64,000 nt of DNA from an uncultured Victivallis sp. Its GTDB lineage: Bacteria; Verrucomicrobiota; Lentisphaeria; Victivallales; Victivallaceae. The DNA is taken from NCBI GenBank assembly GCA_944389895.1, contig CALXOA010000054.1, positions 1-64,000 of the forward strand. The letters are read 5' to 3'. Shown here piece after piece: positions 9,021-17,008 of the stretch; positions within the stretch are counted from its first letter, which is position 1; every line of letters begins with the position of its first letter. The notes under the pieces are model-generated. The model had not been told where the DNA came from and ran no database searches. It saw nothing but the letters and a program-made list of their open reading frames with translations. Made by a program: the position numbers and the translations under genes.

Positions 9021-10202
9021 GTGAGTCTGGGCAGATCTCTTCTTTGTGCGTTGTTGCCGGCGGTTCTGACCGGCTGCGTGTCCGCCGGAGGTAATCAGGG
9101 GAGCGGGGCGGCGGGAGCATCGATGGCTGCGGATTTCGCCGTCGCAAAATCCGTGGCGCCGGCGATGGCGGAGGCTCCTGCGGCGAATCAGCGGTTCCTC
9201 GTTGCGGAGGGGCGCAAGATGGCTTTTACGGCCAGCTTGAATATGAGCGTCGATGATCCCGCAGCGGCATTGGAAGCCGCCCGGACGCTGACGGGGCAGG
9301 CGGGCGGTTATGTGCAGGAGGTCAACGATTACCGGGTGACATTGAAAATTCCGGTTGCAAAGGCGGAAGAGGTGATGGCTGCAATCGAGAAACTCGGTTC
9401 GGTCACCTCTCGCCGGATTGTCGGGGAAGACCTCTCCGAGCAGGTCGCCGATCTGAACATCCGTCTCGACAATCTCGAGAAACTGCGCGCCCGCCTCGCT
9501 GAATTGCTGAAGCGTGCCGACAAGGTGGAGGATATGTTGAAAATTGAACAGGAGCTGTCGCGTGTCACCACCGACCTGGAGCGGTTGACCGCCCAGCTCC
9601 GGAATGCGACGAACCGGATTGAGTTCGTGACCCTCAACGTTGCATTCAATCAGACCGCTCCGATGCCGCGCCCGGCGGAGACGGTGCCGATTCCGTGGGT
9701 GGCGGAGCTGGGAAGTACTTCGGGCAAGTGTGATTACCCGATGAACGGCCGCGATGATTTGCCGTTTGACATGACGCTGCCGGACGGATTTGTTGCGGTG
9801 TACTCCTCCAGCTCGTATGGCGGGCCGCGGGAATTTGTGGCGGTGTCGGCAGACGATTGTGTGATCAAGCTTTCGCGACGTGACGACTTGAAGGGAGGAA
9901 CTCTCTCTTTCTGGAGTGAATTGATTGAACGGGCACTCACCCGGATCAACAACTATGTGATTCTTGAGAACCGGGAGTTTCGCAACGACGAGGGGATCCG
10001 CGGACAGCTGATTTCGGCGGAACGCACCGTCGGTCGGGAGAAATATCGTTATCAGGTGCTGATTTTCGACTTCGGCCGGGGATTTTTGACCGACAATGAG
10101 CTCTACCTGGTGGAGAGCTGGGGGCCGGGGAAAGCATTTGAGACGCACGTTCCGGAACTTGAGAAAGCGATGGAGAGCGCCGACCTTTCGATCTGGCGTT
10201 GA
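9021..10202 (+). CDS. DUF4349 family lipoprotein
   Basis: The 393-residue product starts at GTG 9021, which has a strong CAGGAGGT site seven bases upstream and gives a short lipoprotein signal with lipobox LTGC (Cys near residue 19). An upstream extension of the frame has no such site. About residues 75-215 match the DUF4349 layout: a beta-alpha-beta unit (RKMAFTASLNMSVDD, GGYVQEVNDYRVTLKIPV), a coiled-coil of heptads (LDNLEKLRARLAELLKRADKVEDML, EQELSRVTTDLERL) and a closing strand. In many DUF4349 proteins a transmembrane helix follows; here a further globular domain follows instead. It should be anchored in the envelope. Its function is unknown. A terminator lies 33 bp after the stop. Confidence 0.85.
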   Translation: MSLGRSLLCALLPAVLTGCVSAGGNQGSGAAGASMAADFAVAKSVAPAMAEAPAANQRFLVAEGRKMAFTASLNMSVDDPAAALEAARTLTGQAGGYVQEVNDYRVTLKIPVAKAEEVMAAIEKLGSVTSRRIVGEDLSEQVADLNIRLDNLEKLRARLAELLKRADKVEDMLKIEQELSRVTTDLERLTAQLRNATNRIEFVTLNVAFNQTAPMPRPAETVPIPWVAELGSTSGKCDYPMNGRDDLPFDMTLPDGFVAVYSSSSYGGPREFVAVSADDCVIKLSRRDDLKGGTLSFWSELIERALTRINNYVILENREFRNDEGIRGQLISAERTVGREKYRYQVLIFDFGRGFLTDNELYLVESWGPGKAFETHVPELEKAMESADLSIWR

Positions 10203-10234
10203 GCGTGTGCCGGAAAAACGCCTGAAGGGTGCAC

Positions 10235-10265
10235 GGGAGCCGGAATCAGGACGGCTCCCCTTTTT
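10235..10265 (+). terminator. Intrinsic terminator of the DUF4349 gene
   Basis: GGGAGCCG (10235-10242) pairs with CGGCTCCC (10252-10259) around a 9-base loop and is followed by CTTTTT. This is a normal rho-independent terminator. Confidence 0.85.
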
Positions 10266-10322
10266 CTGTTTTCACGCTGGCTGGGGTCCTCCGGAAAAAT
10301 CCGCTTTTTTGGCGATTCCGCC

Positions 10323-10351
10323 TTGAAAAATCGGCTGAACCGGGATATTTT
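10323..10351 (+). promoter_or_regulatory. Promoter of tRNA-Met
   Basis: TTGAAA (10323-10328), a 17-base spacer and TATTTT (10346-10351) place the transcription start just before the tRNA 5' end. Confidence 0.7.
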
Positions 10352-10363
10352 ATGAAAAGAGGT

Positions 10364-10440
10364 GGCGGGTTAGCTCAGTTGGTTAGAGCGTCGGAATCAT
10401 AATCCGCAGGTCTCGTGTTCGAGTCACGAACCCGCTACCA
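10364..10440 (+). tRNA. tRNA-Met (CAT), elongator type
   Basis: A full 77-base cloverleaf is visible. The acceptor GGCGGGT pairs with ACCCGCT (one G-U at the end), the D arm is GCTC/GAGC, and the anticodon loop ATCATAA carries CAT at 34-36. The T arm is TCGTG-TTCGAGT-CACGA and CCA is encoded. The anticodon stem lacks the three G-C pairs of initiator tRNA, and the closed acceptor end also argues against initiator. It is therefore elongator Met; tRNA-Ile with a lysidine-modified CAT is less likely by overall similarity. Confidence 0.93.
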
Positions 10441-10758
10441 GTTTTACTTTTGAAGGTCCGAATTTCAATCGCGGTCGATTTTGCACTGGTCGACGAACCG
10501 GAGTGCACGATCCGGCAGGCTACTTGAAATTGGGATTTTTTTTTGCCTTTGTTCATCAGTCCGTGTCGGGGACATTCGCCGGAATGGCCGGTGCACTTCT
10601 CCCGGGAGAGCCGCAGCGGAGGGGGATTCGAGAGAGTAGAAACAGCGCGGTGCCCTTTCCGGAGCCACGGCGTTTTTTCTTCCGGAACGGAAAGCCGGCT
10701 CGGTCCGGATCAATGCATTCGGCCGCCGGAATGCCTCTGACATCTACGGTGTGGAGAG
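10441..10758. other. Gene-free stretch after the tRNA
   Basis: No convincing coding region, ribosome site or terminator is seen here. Short frames on both strands lack ribosome sites and have no recognisable domain. On the minus strand it lies just beyond the stop of the prepilin relic, so it may be further decayed sequence of that gene. Confidence 0.5.
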
Positions 10759-10911
10759 TTACATCAGACCGATCTGTTTCAGATTGCTGAGGCCCTGGCT
10801 CGCATGGACCCGTTCCTGCGCCTTGTTTCGTGCAGGGAACAGCATCGCGGCCAGACCCCGGGTGGCGATGATCGTTCGCAACATAAGCAGCTTAATCAAC
10901 AGGAATCGCCA
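10759..10911 (-). pseudogene. Relic of a prepilin-type N-terminal methylation domain
   Basis: Reading the minus strand from 10911 gives WRFLLIKLLMLRTIIATR followed by GLAAMLFPARNKAQERVH and then ASQGLSNLKQIGLM before a TAA. This lines up without gaps on the intact prepilin starts in the same window ([17 protein letters not shown], then [10 protein letters not shown]). The relic has lost the essential Glu at mature position 5 (now Lys), and charged residues Arg and Thr break the hydrophobic helix. An in-frame TAG lies just upstream, and no start or pseudopilin body can be found. It lies downstream of the second glycosidase of module 1, where an intact prepilin would be expected by analogy. The call is a decayed gene. 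Confidence 0.72.
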
Positions 10912-11008
10912 CTATACTGACTTCTGCCGGGAGTACTTGAAGGATATCAGGGGCCCGCATGATTTTCCTCCATGTTTCAGGATTCTCGGATCAACGACCA
11001 GACTCAAT

Positions 11009-11040
11009 CGGCGGCGCCGCAGCATGAAACGGCGCCGCCG
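11009..11040 (-). terminator. GC-rich hairpin after the module-1 glycosidase
   Basis: CGGCGGCGCCG (11009-11019) and CGGCGCCGCCG (11030-11040) form a perfect 11-bp stem with a 10-base loop, 20 bases past the stop at 11060. No U tract follows on the minus strand, so it may stabilise the mRNA end or act with Rho. Confidence 0.5.
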
Positions 11041-11059
11041 CAACTTATCCGGGGGGATG

Positions 11060-14000
11060 TCACCGGAACTTGATGATCGGATAATGCTCCGGATCTTTGT
11101 CTTCGGCGATTCCCGGGGCGACACCGATACAGGATTCACGCATTTCCCCGTCATTATCGTTGACGATCAGATTCAACCGGAAACCGCTTTTTTTCACCGT
11201 CTCATTCAGGCCGATCGCCTCAAATGGGACCGCTGCACGGTACACCGTCTGCTTTTTCTTCTCGTCACGCGACGTTTCCAACCGAACTGCTCCGGCTGCC
11301 TTGTCTGCCGAAAATCCGGAAGGGGCAAGCCAGGCAAACGTTTCATTTTTTCCATCGGCCAGCCGGGTGAAGCCAAGTTCCCACATCCCTTTCTGACCCG
11401 GCAGCTGCAATGCCATCTGGATGTTGTCGCCGCACCAGACCTCCGCCCCGGAACCGGGCTGATGGTGGACGTCATCGGTCACGATCGCCTCCAAAAGCAA
11501 TGTCTGCCGGTCATGCGCCAGCCGGATTTCGGCGGAGAGGTCCGCCGGTCCCTTCCAGAACAGATGTTCCTTTTCCGGTACATTCGGCGCAAACGAAATC
11601 ACCTGCGCCGCTTCGCGCAGTACGAATACCGGTGCCCGGGGGATTCCTGTTTCCAGCCAGACCACGGTATGTACCGGGTAACGCAGTTCGCCATGCCACA
11701 AGCCGTCGAGCTCCAGCTCCAATTTCATTTCGGCGGGCCGGTTGTCCGGCGAGCGAAATTCGGGGGTGGCGGCGAGTTTCAGCGGCAGTTTGCGGCACTC
11801 GCCCGGTTTCAATTTCAACTTCTGTTTAGCCGCAGACAGCGTTACTCCCGCCGGCGGCGTCCACTTCAACTCCAGCTCCAGCGGCCGGGCTGTCGGATTG
11901 CAAAACTCCGGCACGACTTCGCTTTCCCGGCCGGGTGTGACGGAAAACAACAGTCCCGATTTCAGGAGTTCTCCGGTTCCCTTCAATTCGGCGGCATCCG
12001 CCTCCAGCCGGATGGTGACCGGAGTGCGCCCCGCCTTGAACACCAGTTCATTTCCGCGAACCGGTAGGGAAGTCACATTCCCGAACAGGTCGATTTCCTC
12101 CGCCCGGCCGGAAATGCCGGTAAGGCAGAGGGGGACTCCGTCGCTGTCCGGATCGTTGTTCCAGACCGCCAGCAGCAGCCTGCCGTCAACCGCCCTGAAC
12201 AGGAAAGCCTCGATACTGCCGCCGAACCGCACGGGCCGCAGAAATTCCGCCTCGCGGTATGTTCCGGCCAGCGCATTGTAGACGGCATAGGCGGCCTTCG
12301 GCTGGAAATCTTTGGTGATTAATCCGAAGTTGTGTTCATTTGCATTCGGGTCGAAGCCGTCATTGCGCAGATCGTACCAGTTGTAACCGATTGCTCCGTT
12401 GGCCCAACTGTACAGGAACTTCTGAAACAGGGTTTCCGCCTGTTTCATTTCTCCGACCAGAATGGCTGAAATCGCAGTTTCGTTGGCGTACCACGGCGCT
12501 TCGACGCCAAGGTCGCGGCGCATTTTCACCAACTGGTCCACCTGATTGCGGTAGCTCGACATCGAGCCGTGCCCATGAAACGCAAAGACATCATAGAAAC
12601 CTTTCCCTTCGGTCAGGGTACGCGTCATGTGGTCTTTCTCCTTCCTTTTCGGCGAGGGCCCCGGCATTCCGGTATAACCGCCGGTCAGGACACGCATCTC
12701 CGGCGCGGCTTTTTTGGTTTCGGTATAGGCGATTTTCATCATTTCGATGTATTCCGAAACCGGGAAATTGGCAAAGCCGATATGGTCCGGCTCGTTCCAT
12801 ACCTCGACATACCGCAGTCTGCCGCGATACCGTTCCGCAAAGGTATGGATGAATCTGCGCCAGTGGTCATAATCGGGACGCGGCTTGCCTTTGACGTTTG
12901 CGGCGAGTGGTTTCCAATCCTTTGCAACGGCCCACTTCGGCAGATAACAGTAGATTGCCTGAACTTCAATGTTCTGCGCCCCGAACGCCTCCATCACCCG
13001 GTCGAAACTGCCGAACAACCAGCGGTCAGGCGTCGGCTGGATGCGTTCCCAATAGACATCCGTACGCATGATTTTAACGCCGCACAGCGCGGCGGCCCGT
13101 GCTTCCAGCTCCAGATTCCGGTCGGACAATCCCTGCGGGTGCGAGCAAACGCCGAAAAGGAATCCCTTCGCCATCCCCGGCGTCGGGCCGGCAGGCTGCA
13201 TATAACAGTACCGGAATTGTTTTTCGAACGCCTCCAACCGCGGATCATTTTCCCGAAAACGGACATCCACATAATAGACTCCGAGCTTCTCCGGTTTCAT
13301 CAGCGGGAACAGTACTTTCTCCCCCGGCGCAAGCGTGATTTTCCGCGTTGCATTCTCCAGCTCCGCGCCGAATGCGTCGGTAACCCGGTAGAAAAGCTCT
13401 CCTGCCGCTTCTTCCCTTCTGCTATTGACCATCGAAATTTCCGGCACTTTCTTCTGATCCGGCGTCAGAATTTGAAGCGGTGACCCGGTTTCCAGTTGCG
13501 GCTGGAGCGGCATCCCTGAATGCAGCACCTCTATTTCGACTGTGCCGATGCCGAGGTACCCCTTTCCCGTGCGGGAATTGAAATCCGAGGCGAAACCGGT
13601 GAATTTCGCCGGGAAATCGATCTGCCGATTTGCTTTTCCGCCCCAGCTTCCGGCGTTCGGTTTTCCGGCGTCGATCTCATAGACGAATTCCTGCCACCCA
13701 CTGTCCGGTGCTGTAAGCGGCCGGGAGAACTGGAACGTCTCTCCATCCCGGTCGACAATGCGAAGATTGAGATTCCGCGACTTGCTGCCCTTCGGAATGA
13801 AGGCGTACACCCGAATTTGCGCGGTTCTGAATTGCGGCAGCTTCACTCCCGGTGCAAGTTGAAATTCAAAGTAACCGGAACGGGCGCAATCCCAGTCGAT
13901 CCGCAACGCCTTCCGCTGTTCCAGCAAGTCACTGCGGGCAGACTGCCCGCGTTTTTCCGGCGTATGCAGAATCACAGCTTCCGGCTTCACTTCCCCGCAA

Positions 14001-14092
14001 TCCAGCAGTATCGCACCTCGTCCCGCAACCGGCAGGATCAGTACCGCAATCACCGCCGCCGAACAGCGGATGTTCCAACTATTTTTCCCCAT
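11060..14092 (-). CDS. Exported clan GH-A glycoside hydrolase with C-terminal CBM9-like domain
   Basis: The 1010-residue product has a signal peptide (MGKNSWNIRCSAAVIAVLIL, ending about residue 27). Two beta domains (30-195, 200-300) precede a TIM barrel at about 305-620. VWNEPD places the acid/base Glu at 434 and WYANETA the nucleophile Glu at 538, the GH-A arrangement nearest GH39/GH5 relatives. Further beta domains follow, and the last 200 residues (QVISFAPN..., IRLAHDRQTLLLEAIVTDD, AAVPFEAIGL) look like a CBM9/DOMON module. The start at 14092 has AGGAG five bases upstream; ATG 14110 is an in-frame alternative. A duplicated ribosome site lies in front of it. It is the last intact gene of module 1; the glycan target is unknown. 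Confidence 0.85.
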   Translation of the reverse strand: MGKNSWNIRCSAAVIAVLILPVAGRGAILLDCGEVKPEAVILHTPEKRGQSARSDLLEQRKALRIDWDCARSGYFEFQLAPGVKLPQFRTAQIRVYAFIPKGSKSRNLNLRIVDRDGETFQFSRPLTAPDSGWQEFVYEIDAGKPNAGSWGGKANRQIDFPAKFTGFASDFNSRTGKGYLGIGTVEIEVLHSGMPLQPQLETGSPLQILTPDQKKVPEISMVNSRREEAAGELFYRVTDAFGAELENATRKITLAPGEKVLFPLMKPEKLGVYYVDVRFRENDPRLEAFEKQFRYCYMQPAGPTPGMAKGFLFGVCSHPQGLSDRNLELEARAAALCGVKIMRTDVYWERIQPTPDRWLFGSFDRVMEAFGAQNIEVQAIYCYLPKWAVAKDWKPLAANVKGKPRPDYDHWRRFIHTFAERYRGRLRYVEVWNEPDHIGFANFPVSEYIEMMKIAYTETKKAAPEMRVLTGGYTGMPGPSPKRKEKDHMTRTLTEGKGFYDVFAFHGHGSMSSYRNQVDQLVKMRRDLGVEAPWYANETAISAILVGEMKQAETLFQKFLYSWANGAIGYNWYDLRNDGFDPNANEHNFGLITKDFQPKAAYAVYNALAGTYREAEFLRPVRFGGSIEAFLFRAVDGRLLLAVWNNDPDSDGVPLCLTGISGRAEEIDLFGNVTSLPVRGNELVFKAGRTPVTIRLEADAAELKGTGELLKSGLLFSVTPGRESEVVPEFCNPTARPLELELKWTPPAGVTLSAAKQKLKLKPGECRKLPLKLAATPEFRSPDNRPAEMKLELELDGLWHGELRYPVHTVVWLETGIPRAPVFVLREAAQVISFAPNVPEKEHLFWKGPADLSAEIRLAHDRQTLLLEAIVTDDVHHQPGSGAEVWCGDNIQMALQLPGQKGMWELGFTRLADGKNETFAWLAPSGFSADKAAGAVRLETSRDEKKKQTVYRAAVPFEAIGLNETVKKSGFRLNLIVNDNDGEMRESCIGVAPGIAEDKDPEHYPIIKFR

Positions 14093-14145
14093 TCTCGCTC
14101 CTGTAATCATCCGTTTTTCTTCATTCTCGCTCCTGCAATCACCCG
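14082..14145. repeat. Tandem 32-bp duplication of a ribosome site and start codon
   Basis: Two adjacent 32-bp copies (14082-14113 and 14114-14145) differ at four positions. Each copy contains, on the minus strand, AGGAG spaced from an ATG. The upstream copy starts a 5-codon reading frame, ATGAAGAAAAACGGATGA, whose stop overlaps the in-frame ATG at 14110. The downstream copy supplies the likely real start at 14092. The duplication lies between the prepilin stop and the hydrolase start. Confidence 0.8.
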
Positions 14146-14159
14146 TTCGATCGGACCGG

Positions 14160-14855
14160 TTACATTTGATCGATCTTTTCCAGTCGCGACTCGAAATTGT
14201 TGCCGCTGCGGTAGACGTTGAGGTCGACGCGGGTACAGGCTCCGTTGGCACGCGATACGGTGATCCCCCCGTTGTGCAGCGGTTGCGGGCGGCCGATCTC
14301 AACCCCGTTGCGCAGCTGGTAGTCTCCTGTGACACAGAAGGTCAGAACTTCTTTGTTCAACCGGCTGAAGGTCTTGTTGAAACTGGGCATATGGCAGAAA
14401 ACGTTTGAGGAATCACGGGTATACAGATAGTCTGCGAAATTGGGTTCCACCGCCCAGCCCCCATCCGGATTTGCCGGACAACGCAGAATGAGCGGGCGTT
14501 TAATCGTATAATTGTCATTGACTCGACTGGTGTAATCGGAGGCGGTTCCGAAATATCCACCGGCAACCAGGATTCCCAGACCGATGTTCGGGTAAGTCAG
14601 GCTTCCACCTTCCGAGAGGGAACGAATTTCACTGCCGGTCCCCATGACCGAGACGAAATGCGGGGGCAGCTGATCTTTGTAATCGTTGACGTAAAACACC
14701 AGCGCGGTGAAGATCTGCTTCTGATTGCCGACGCATTTGATCTCCTGGGCCTTCCCTCGGGCCTTGTTCAACGCCGGCAGCAGCATCGAGGCGAGGATGG
14801 CAATGATTGCAATAACCACAAGTAATTCGATAAGTGTGAATAAGTTACTTTTCAT
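14160..14855 (-). CDS. Prepilin-like protein of module 1 (type II / type IV pseudopilin N-terminus)
   Basis: The 231-residue product starts [29 protein letters not shown]. This is the class III signal: a short basic leader, a Phe at +1, Glu at +5, then the hydrophobic pilin helix. A prepilin peptidase would cleave before Phe. The body is soluble and pseudopilin-like, with [21 protein letters not shown] near the end. AAAGGAAAA precedes ATG 14855, and extending the frame upstream only adds a lysine-rich stretch without support. It sits between two exported glycosidases in one minus-strand run. Proteins of this type are numerous in Lentisphaerota and Planctomycetes; their partner machinery is not known. 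Confidence 0.87.
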   Translation of the reverse strand: MKSNLFTLIELLVVIAIIAILASMLLPALNKARGKAQEIKCVGNQKQIFTALVFYVNDYKDQLPPHFVSVMGTGSEIRSLSEGGSLTYPNIGLGILVAGGYFGTASDYTSRVNDNYTIKRPLILRCPANPDGGWAVEPNFADYLYTRDSSNVFCHMPSFNKTFSRLNKEVLTFCVTGDYQLRNGVEIGRPQPLHNGGITVSRANGACTRVDLNVYRSGNNFESRLEKIDQM

Positions 14856-14990
14856 TTTTCCTTTCCTTCCTTTTGTCTTTCTCTTTGTTGTGTTTTTTCT
14901 CAATCCGTATGAACATCTATCCATAGCTGACCCCTGTTTGAAGCGGCTTCCTGCAGTTGTAAAACAGGACTCCTTTTGAAAATTACTGTT

Positions 14991-16853
14991 TCAGCGAACT
15001 GTGACAGATTCAGGCCCAACAAGGTATAGAATCGATGGTCCCGCTGTGCAGGTAGATTCTGGAATCGGCTGCTTTTCTCCCAGATGATCGAGGGCTTCGG
15101 TAACCTTCCCCCTGATTTGCAACGTTGTTTTGATGGGAGTGTCCGCGGCCCAGATCGCCCAGACCCCGACTCCGTCCGGTCGGCGCCAGCCGGTGAGATA
15201 AACCCCGTTTTTCTGTTGAAACTCTGGAACCGTCGAACCGGCCGGACACAATTTCATCAGGGTCTGGTAAGCGGCAAATGCGGGTTTTGGCTTAAGATCT
15301 TTCCCGACAATGCCGAAGTGCGCTTCCCGATCGTCTGGACTCCACTCTGCAGATCGGAAGTTGTACCAGAATACCCGCTCCACTCCATGGCCGAAGGCGA
15401 TCAGATAGGTGCGCGGCAGCATTTGGGCCTGACGTTCTTCCGAAACGGTTTCGGAGGCAGACATCGAAGTACAGACGATGATGTTTCCCTTAAGATTGCT
15501 GTCCAGCTTGTAAAGAGCCACGACTGCACTTTTGTAATTGTCGGTTCCCGCTTCGACAACCGGGATGAACTGGTCTCCCGGATGAAGGTTCCTGTCATGC
15601 AGAAAGCGGCCGGTCGGGCTGAATTTCACCTTGAACTTTCCGGTGAACTCCGGTGCCGGACGTTGGTAAGTTTCCTTCATCGGCACACCTTTCCGGGTCC
15701 ACCAGGCATCCCAGCCGATATGAAGATCCGGCAGATATCTGTCATTGACCTGCACTTTCTGAATGCCGCCCTGCGCGGCAGGGCGCAGGTCGTAATAGAA
15801 TGGCAATCCGGAGGGCAACAGCAGTGTGCCGCCCCGCTTGACATACCTGACCAGAACCGGAAGATATCGGGCCGGAAAGGCCTCTCCGACAGAGGGAATC
15901 ACGACCCGGCACTTTTCCGGATCAAGTTCATCGAGCTGAGCGAATGTGAATGGTTCGATTTTTCCGAAATTGGAAAAACTCTGGCGGATATTATATTCCT
16001 GCGTAAGGGGATAACCATTCTCCGGATCATGGATCATTCCGAGGGTTGATTCTGCCGGATTGATGCCGGCCCGTTCAAAAGCAGCCGGAAGCACTTCCCG
16101 GTAGAACCCTGACGGTCGTGCGGTTGACCACCCTACCTCGGTGATCCAGATCGGTTTGTCGAGTTGATATTTCTTCATCAGCGCCCTGAGATCGTTGAGC
16201 TGAGGGATCATCCACTCCGGCGTCCCCTGCCAGTGATAGGGATGAATGTTCATGACGTCGAAATACCGACCGGCGCCTGCGGCATAGGATTCCTCAATGA
16301 AGTCGAACGGTACGCCGGCGGTGCCGCCGTAGACCACCACCAGACCCGGGTCGATCTTCTTGATCTGCTCATAAGAACGGCGAAGCAGCAGAGTATAATT
16401 TTTCCCGCTTGGTTTTTCCCGCCAGAATCCTTCCGCATTCTGTTCATTCCAGACTTCCCAGTAACGCAGGTATCCGCTGTAACGGGAGACTACCCTGCGG
16501 ACATATTCCCCCCAGGCATCCAGGTGTTTATAAGCCGGCGTCGCCCATGGAACATCGTAGTCGAGAATCGGAAGGATGTTTATTTTGTCCTGTTTCGCCA
16601 GCTGGAAGAGTTTGTCGAGATGATCGAAGTTCCAGGAATCGCGTTTTTTCTCAACGTTACTCCAATCGTAGTCCGTGCGGACCCAGTTGATGGCGGCTTT
16701 GTGCATCCGTGAAAACTGTGTCGGTGCCGAAGAAGGATTTTCCCTGCTGACATGGGCGCAGACCCCGTAGGGATCCTTCAACCTGTCTGTCGGGCCGGCC
16801 GCCAGAGACAACCCCGCCAACAGGATCGGCAGCCATTCGAGTTTGTGACGCAT
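14991..16853 (-). CDS. Exported clan GH-A glycoside hydrolase with amidotransferase-like insertion
   Basis: The 620-residue product has a signal peptide (MRHKLEWLPILLAGLSLAAG). GH-A features are plain: the barrel begins about residue 28, YWEVWNEQNAEGFW gives the acid/base Glu137 and PIWITEVGWS the nucleophile Glu239. The barrel is then interrupted by about 200 residues including CRVVIPSVGEAFPARYLPVL and YVKRGGTLLLPSG, which look like a class I amidotransferase-like domain. Barrel elements return with FGHGVERVFWYNFRS. The family is nearest GH39 or GH5-like relatives, substrate unknown. The start is chosen at 16853 because GGAGGT lies four bases before it; upstream ATGs add residues before the signal peptide. 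It is the first structural gene after the GntR/PBP regulator. Confidence 0.83.
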   Translation of the reverse strand: MRHKLEWLPILLAGLSLAAGPTDRLKDPYGVCAHVSRENPSSAPTQFSRMHKAAINWVRTDYDWSNVEKKRDSWNFDHLDKLFQLAKQDKINILPILDYDVPWATPAYKHLDAWGEYVRRVVSRYSGYLRYWEVWNEQNAEGFWREKPSGKNYTLLLRRSYEQIKKIDPGLVVVYGGTAGVPFDFIEESYAAGAGRYFDVMNIHPYHWQGTPEWMIPQLNDLRALMKKYQLDKPIWITEVGWSTARPSGFYREVLPAAFERAGINPAESTLGMIHDPENGYPLTQEYNIRQSFSNFGKIEPFTFAQLDELDPEKCRVVIPSVGEAFPARYLPVLVRYVKRGGTLLLPSGLPFYYDLRPAAQGGIQKVQVNDRYLPDLHIGWDAWWTRKGVPMKETYQRPAPEFTGKFKVKFSPTGRFLHDRNLHPGDQFIPVVEAGTDNYKSAVVALYKLDSNLKGNIIVCTSMSASETVSEERQAQMLPRTYLIAFGHGVERVFWYNFRSAEWSPDDREAHFGIVGKDLKPKPAFAAYQTLMKLCPAGSTVPEFQQKNGVYLTGWRRPDGVGVWAIWAADTPIKTTLQIRGKVTEALDHLGEKQPIPESTCTAGPSILYLVGPESVTVR

Positions 16854-16934
16854 GGTGACCTCCATTTTCATTCCCGACAACTCCGGATCGTAAAGTAGTT
16901 TCAGTCCCTCAACGGGGACAACATCTATTGCAAT

Positions 16935-16963
16935 CTGCCGGAAGGTTCCGTGATTTCCGGCAG
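16935..16963. terminator. Hairpin between regulator and hydrolase of module 1
   Basis: CTGCCGGAA and TTCCGGCAG form a 9-bp stem with an 11-base loop. There is no U tract on the minus strand. It may attenuate read-through from the regulator gene into the hydrolase gene. Confidence 0.4.
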
Positions 16964-17008
16964 GTTTTCAAAAGAGAGTGAACCGATTCCGGAGAATCCC
17001 TTCCGGAC

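Noticed and set aside
10364..10440. tRNA-Met as an integration site for a mobile element
   Set aside because: The neighbouring sequence contains a prepilin relic, but I see no integrase gene and no repeat of the tRNA 3' end nearby.
10751..12067. 438-codon plus-strand frame across the end of the module-1 hydrolase and the prepilin relic
   Set aside because: It is antisense to a gene with catalytic motifs and a CBM9-like domain, and shows no domain of its own.
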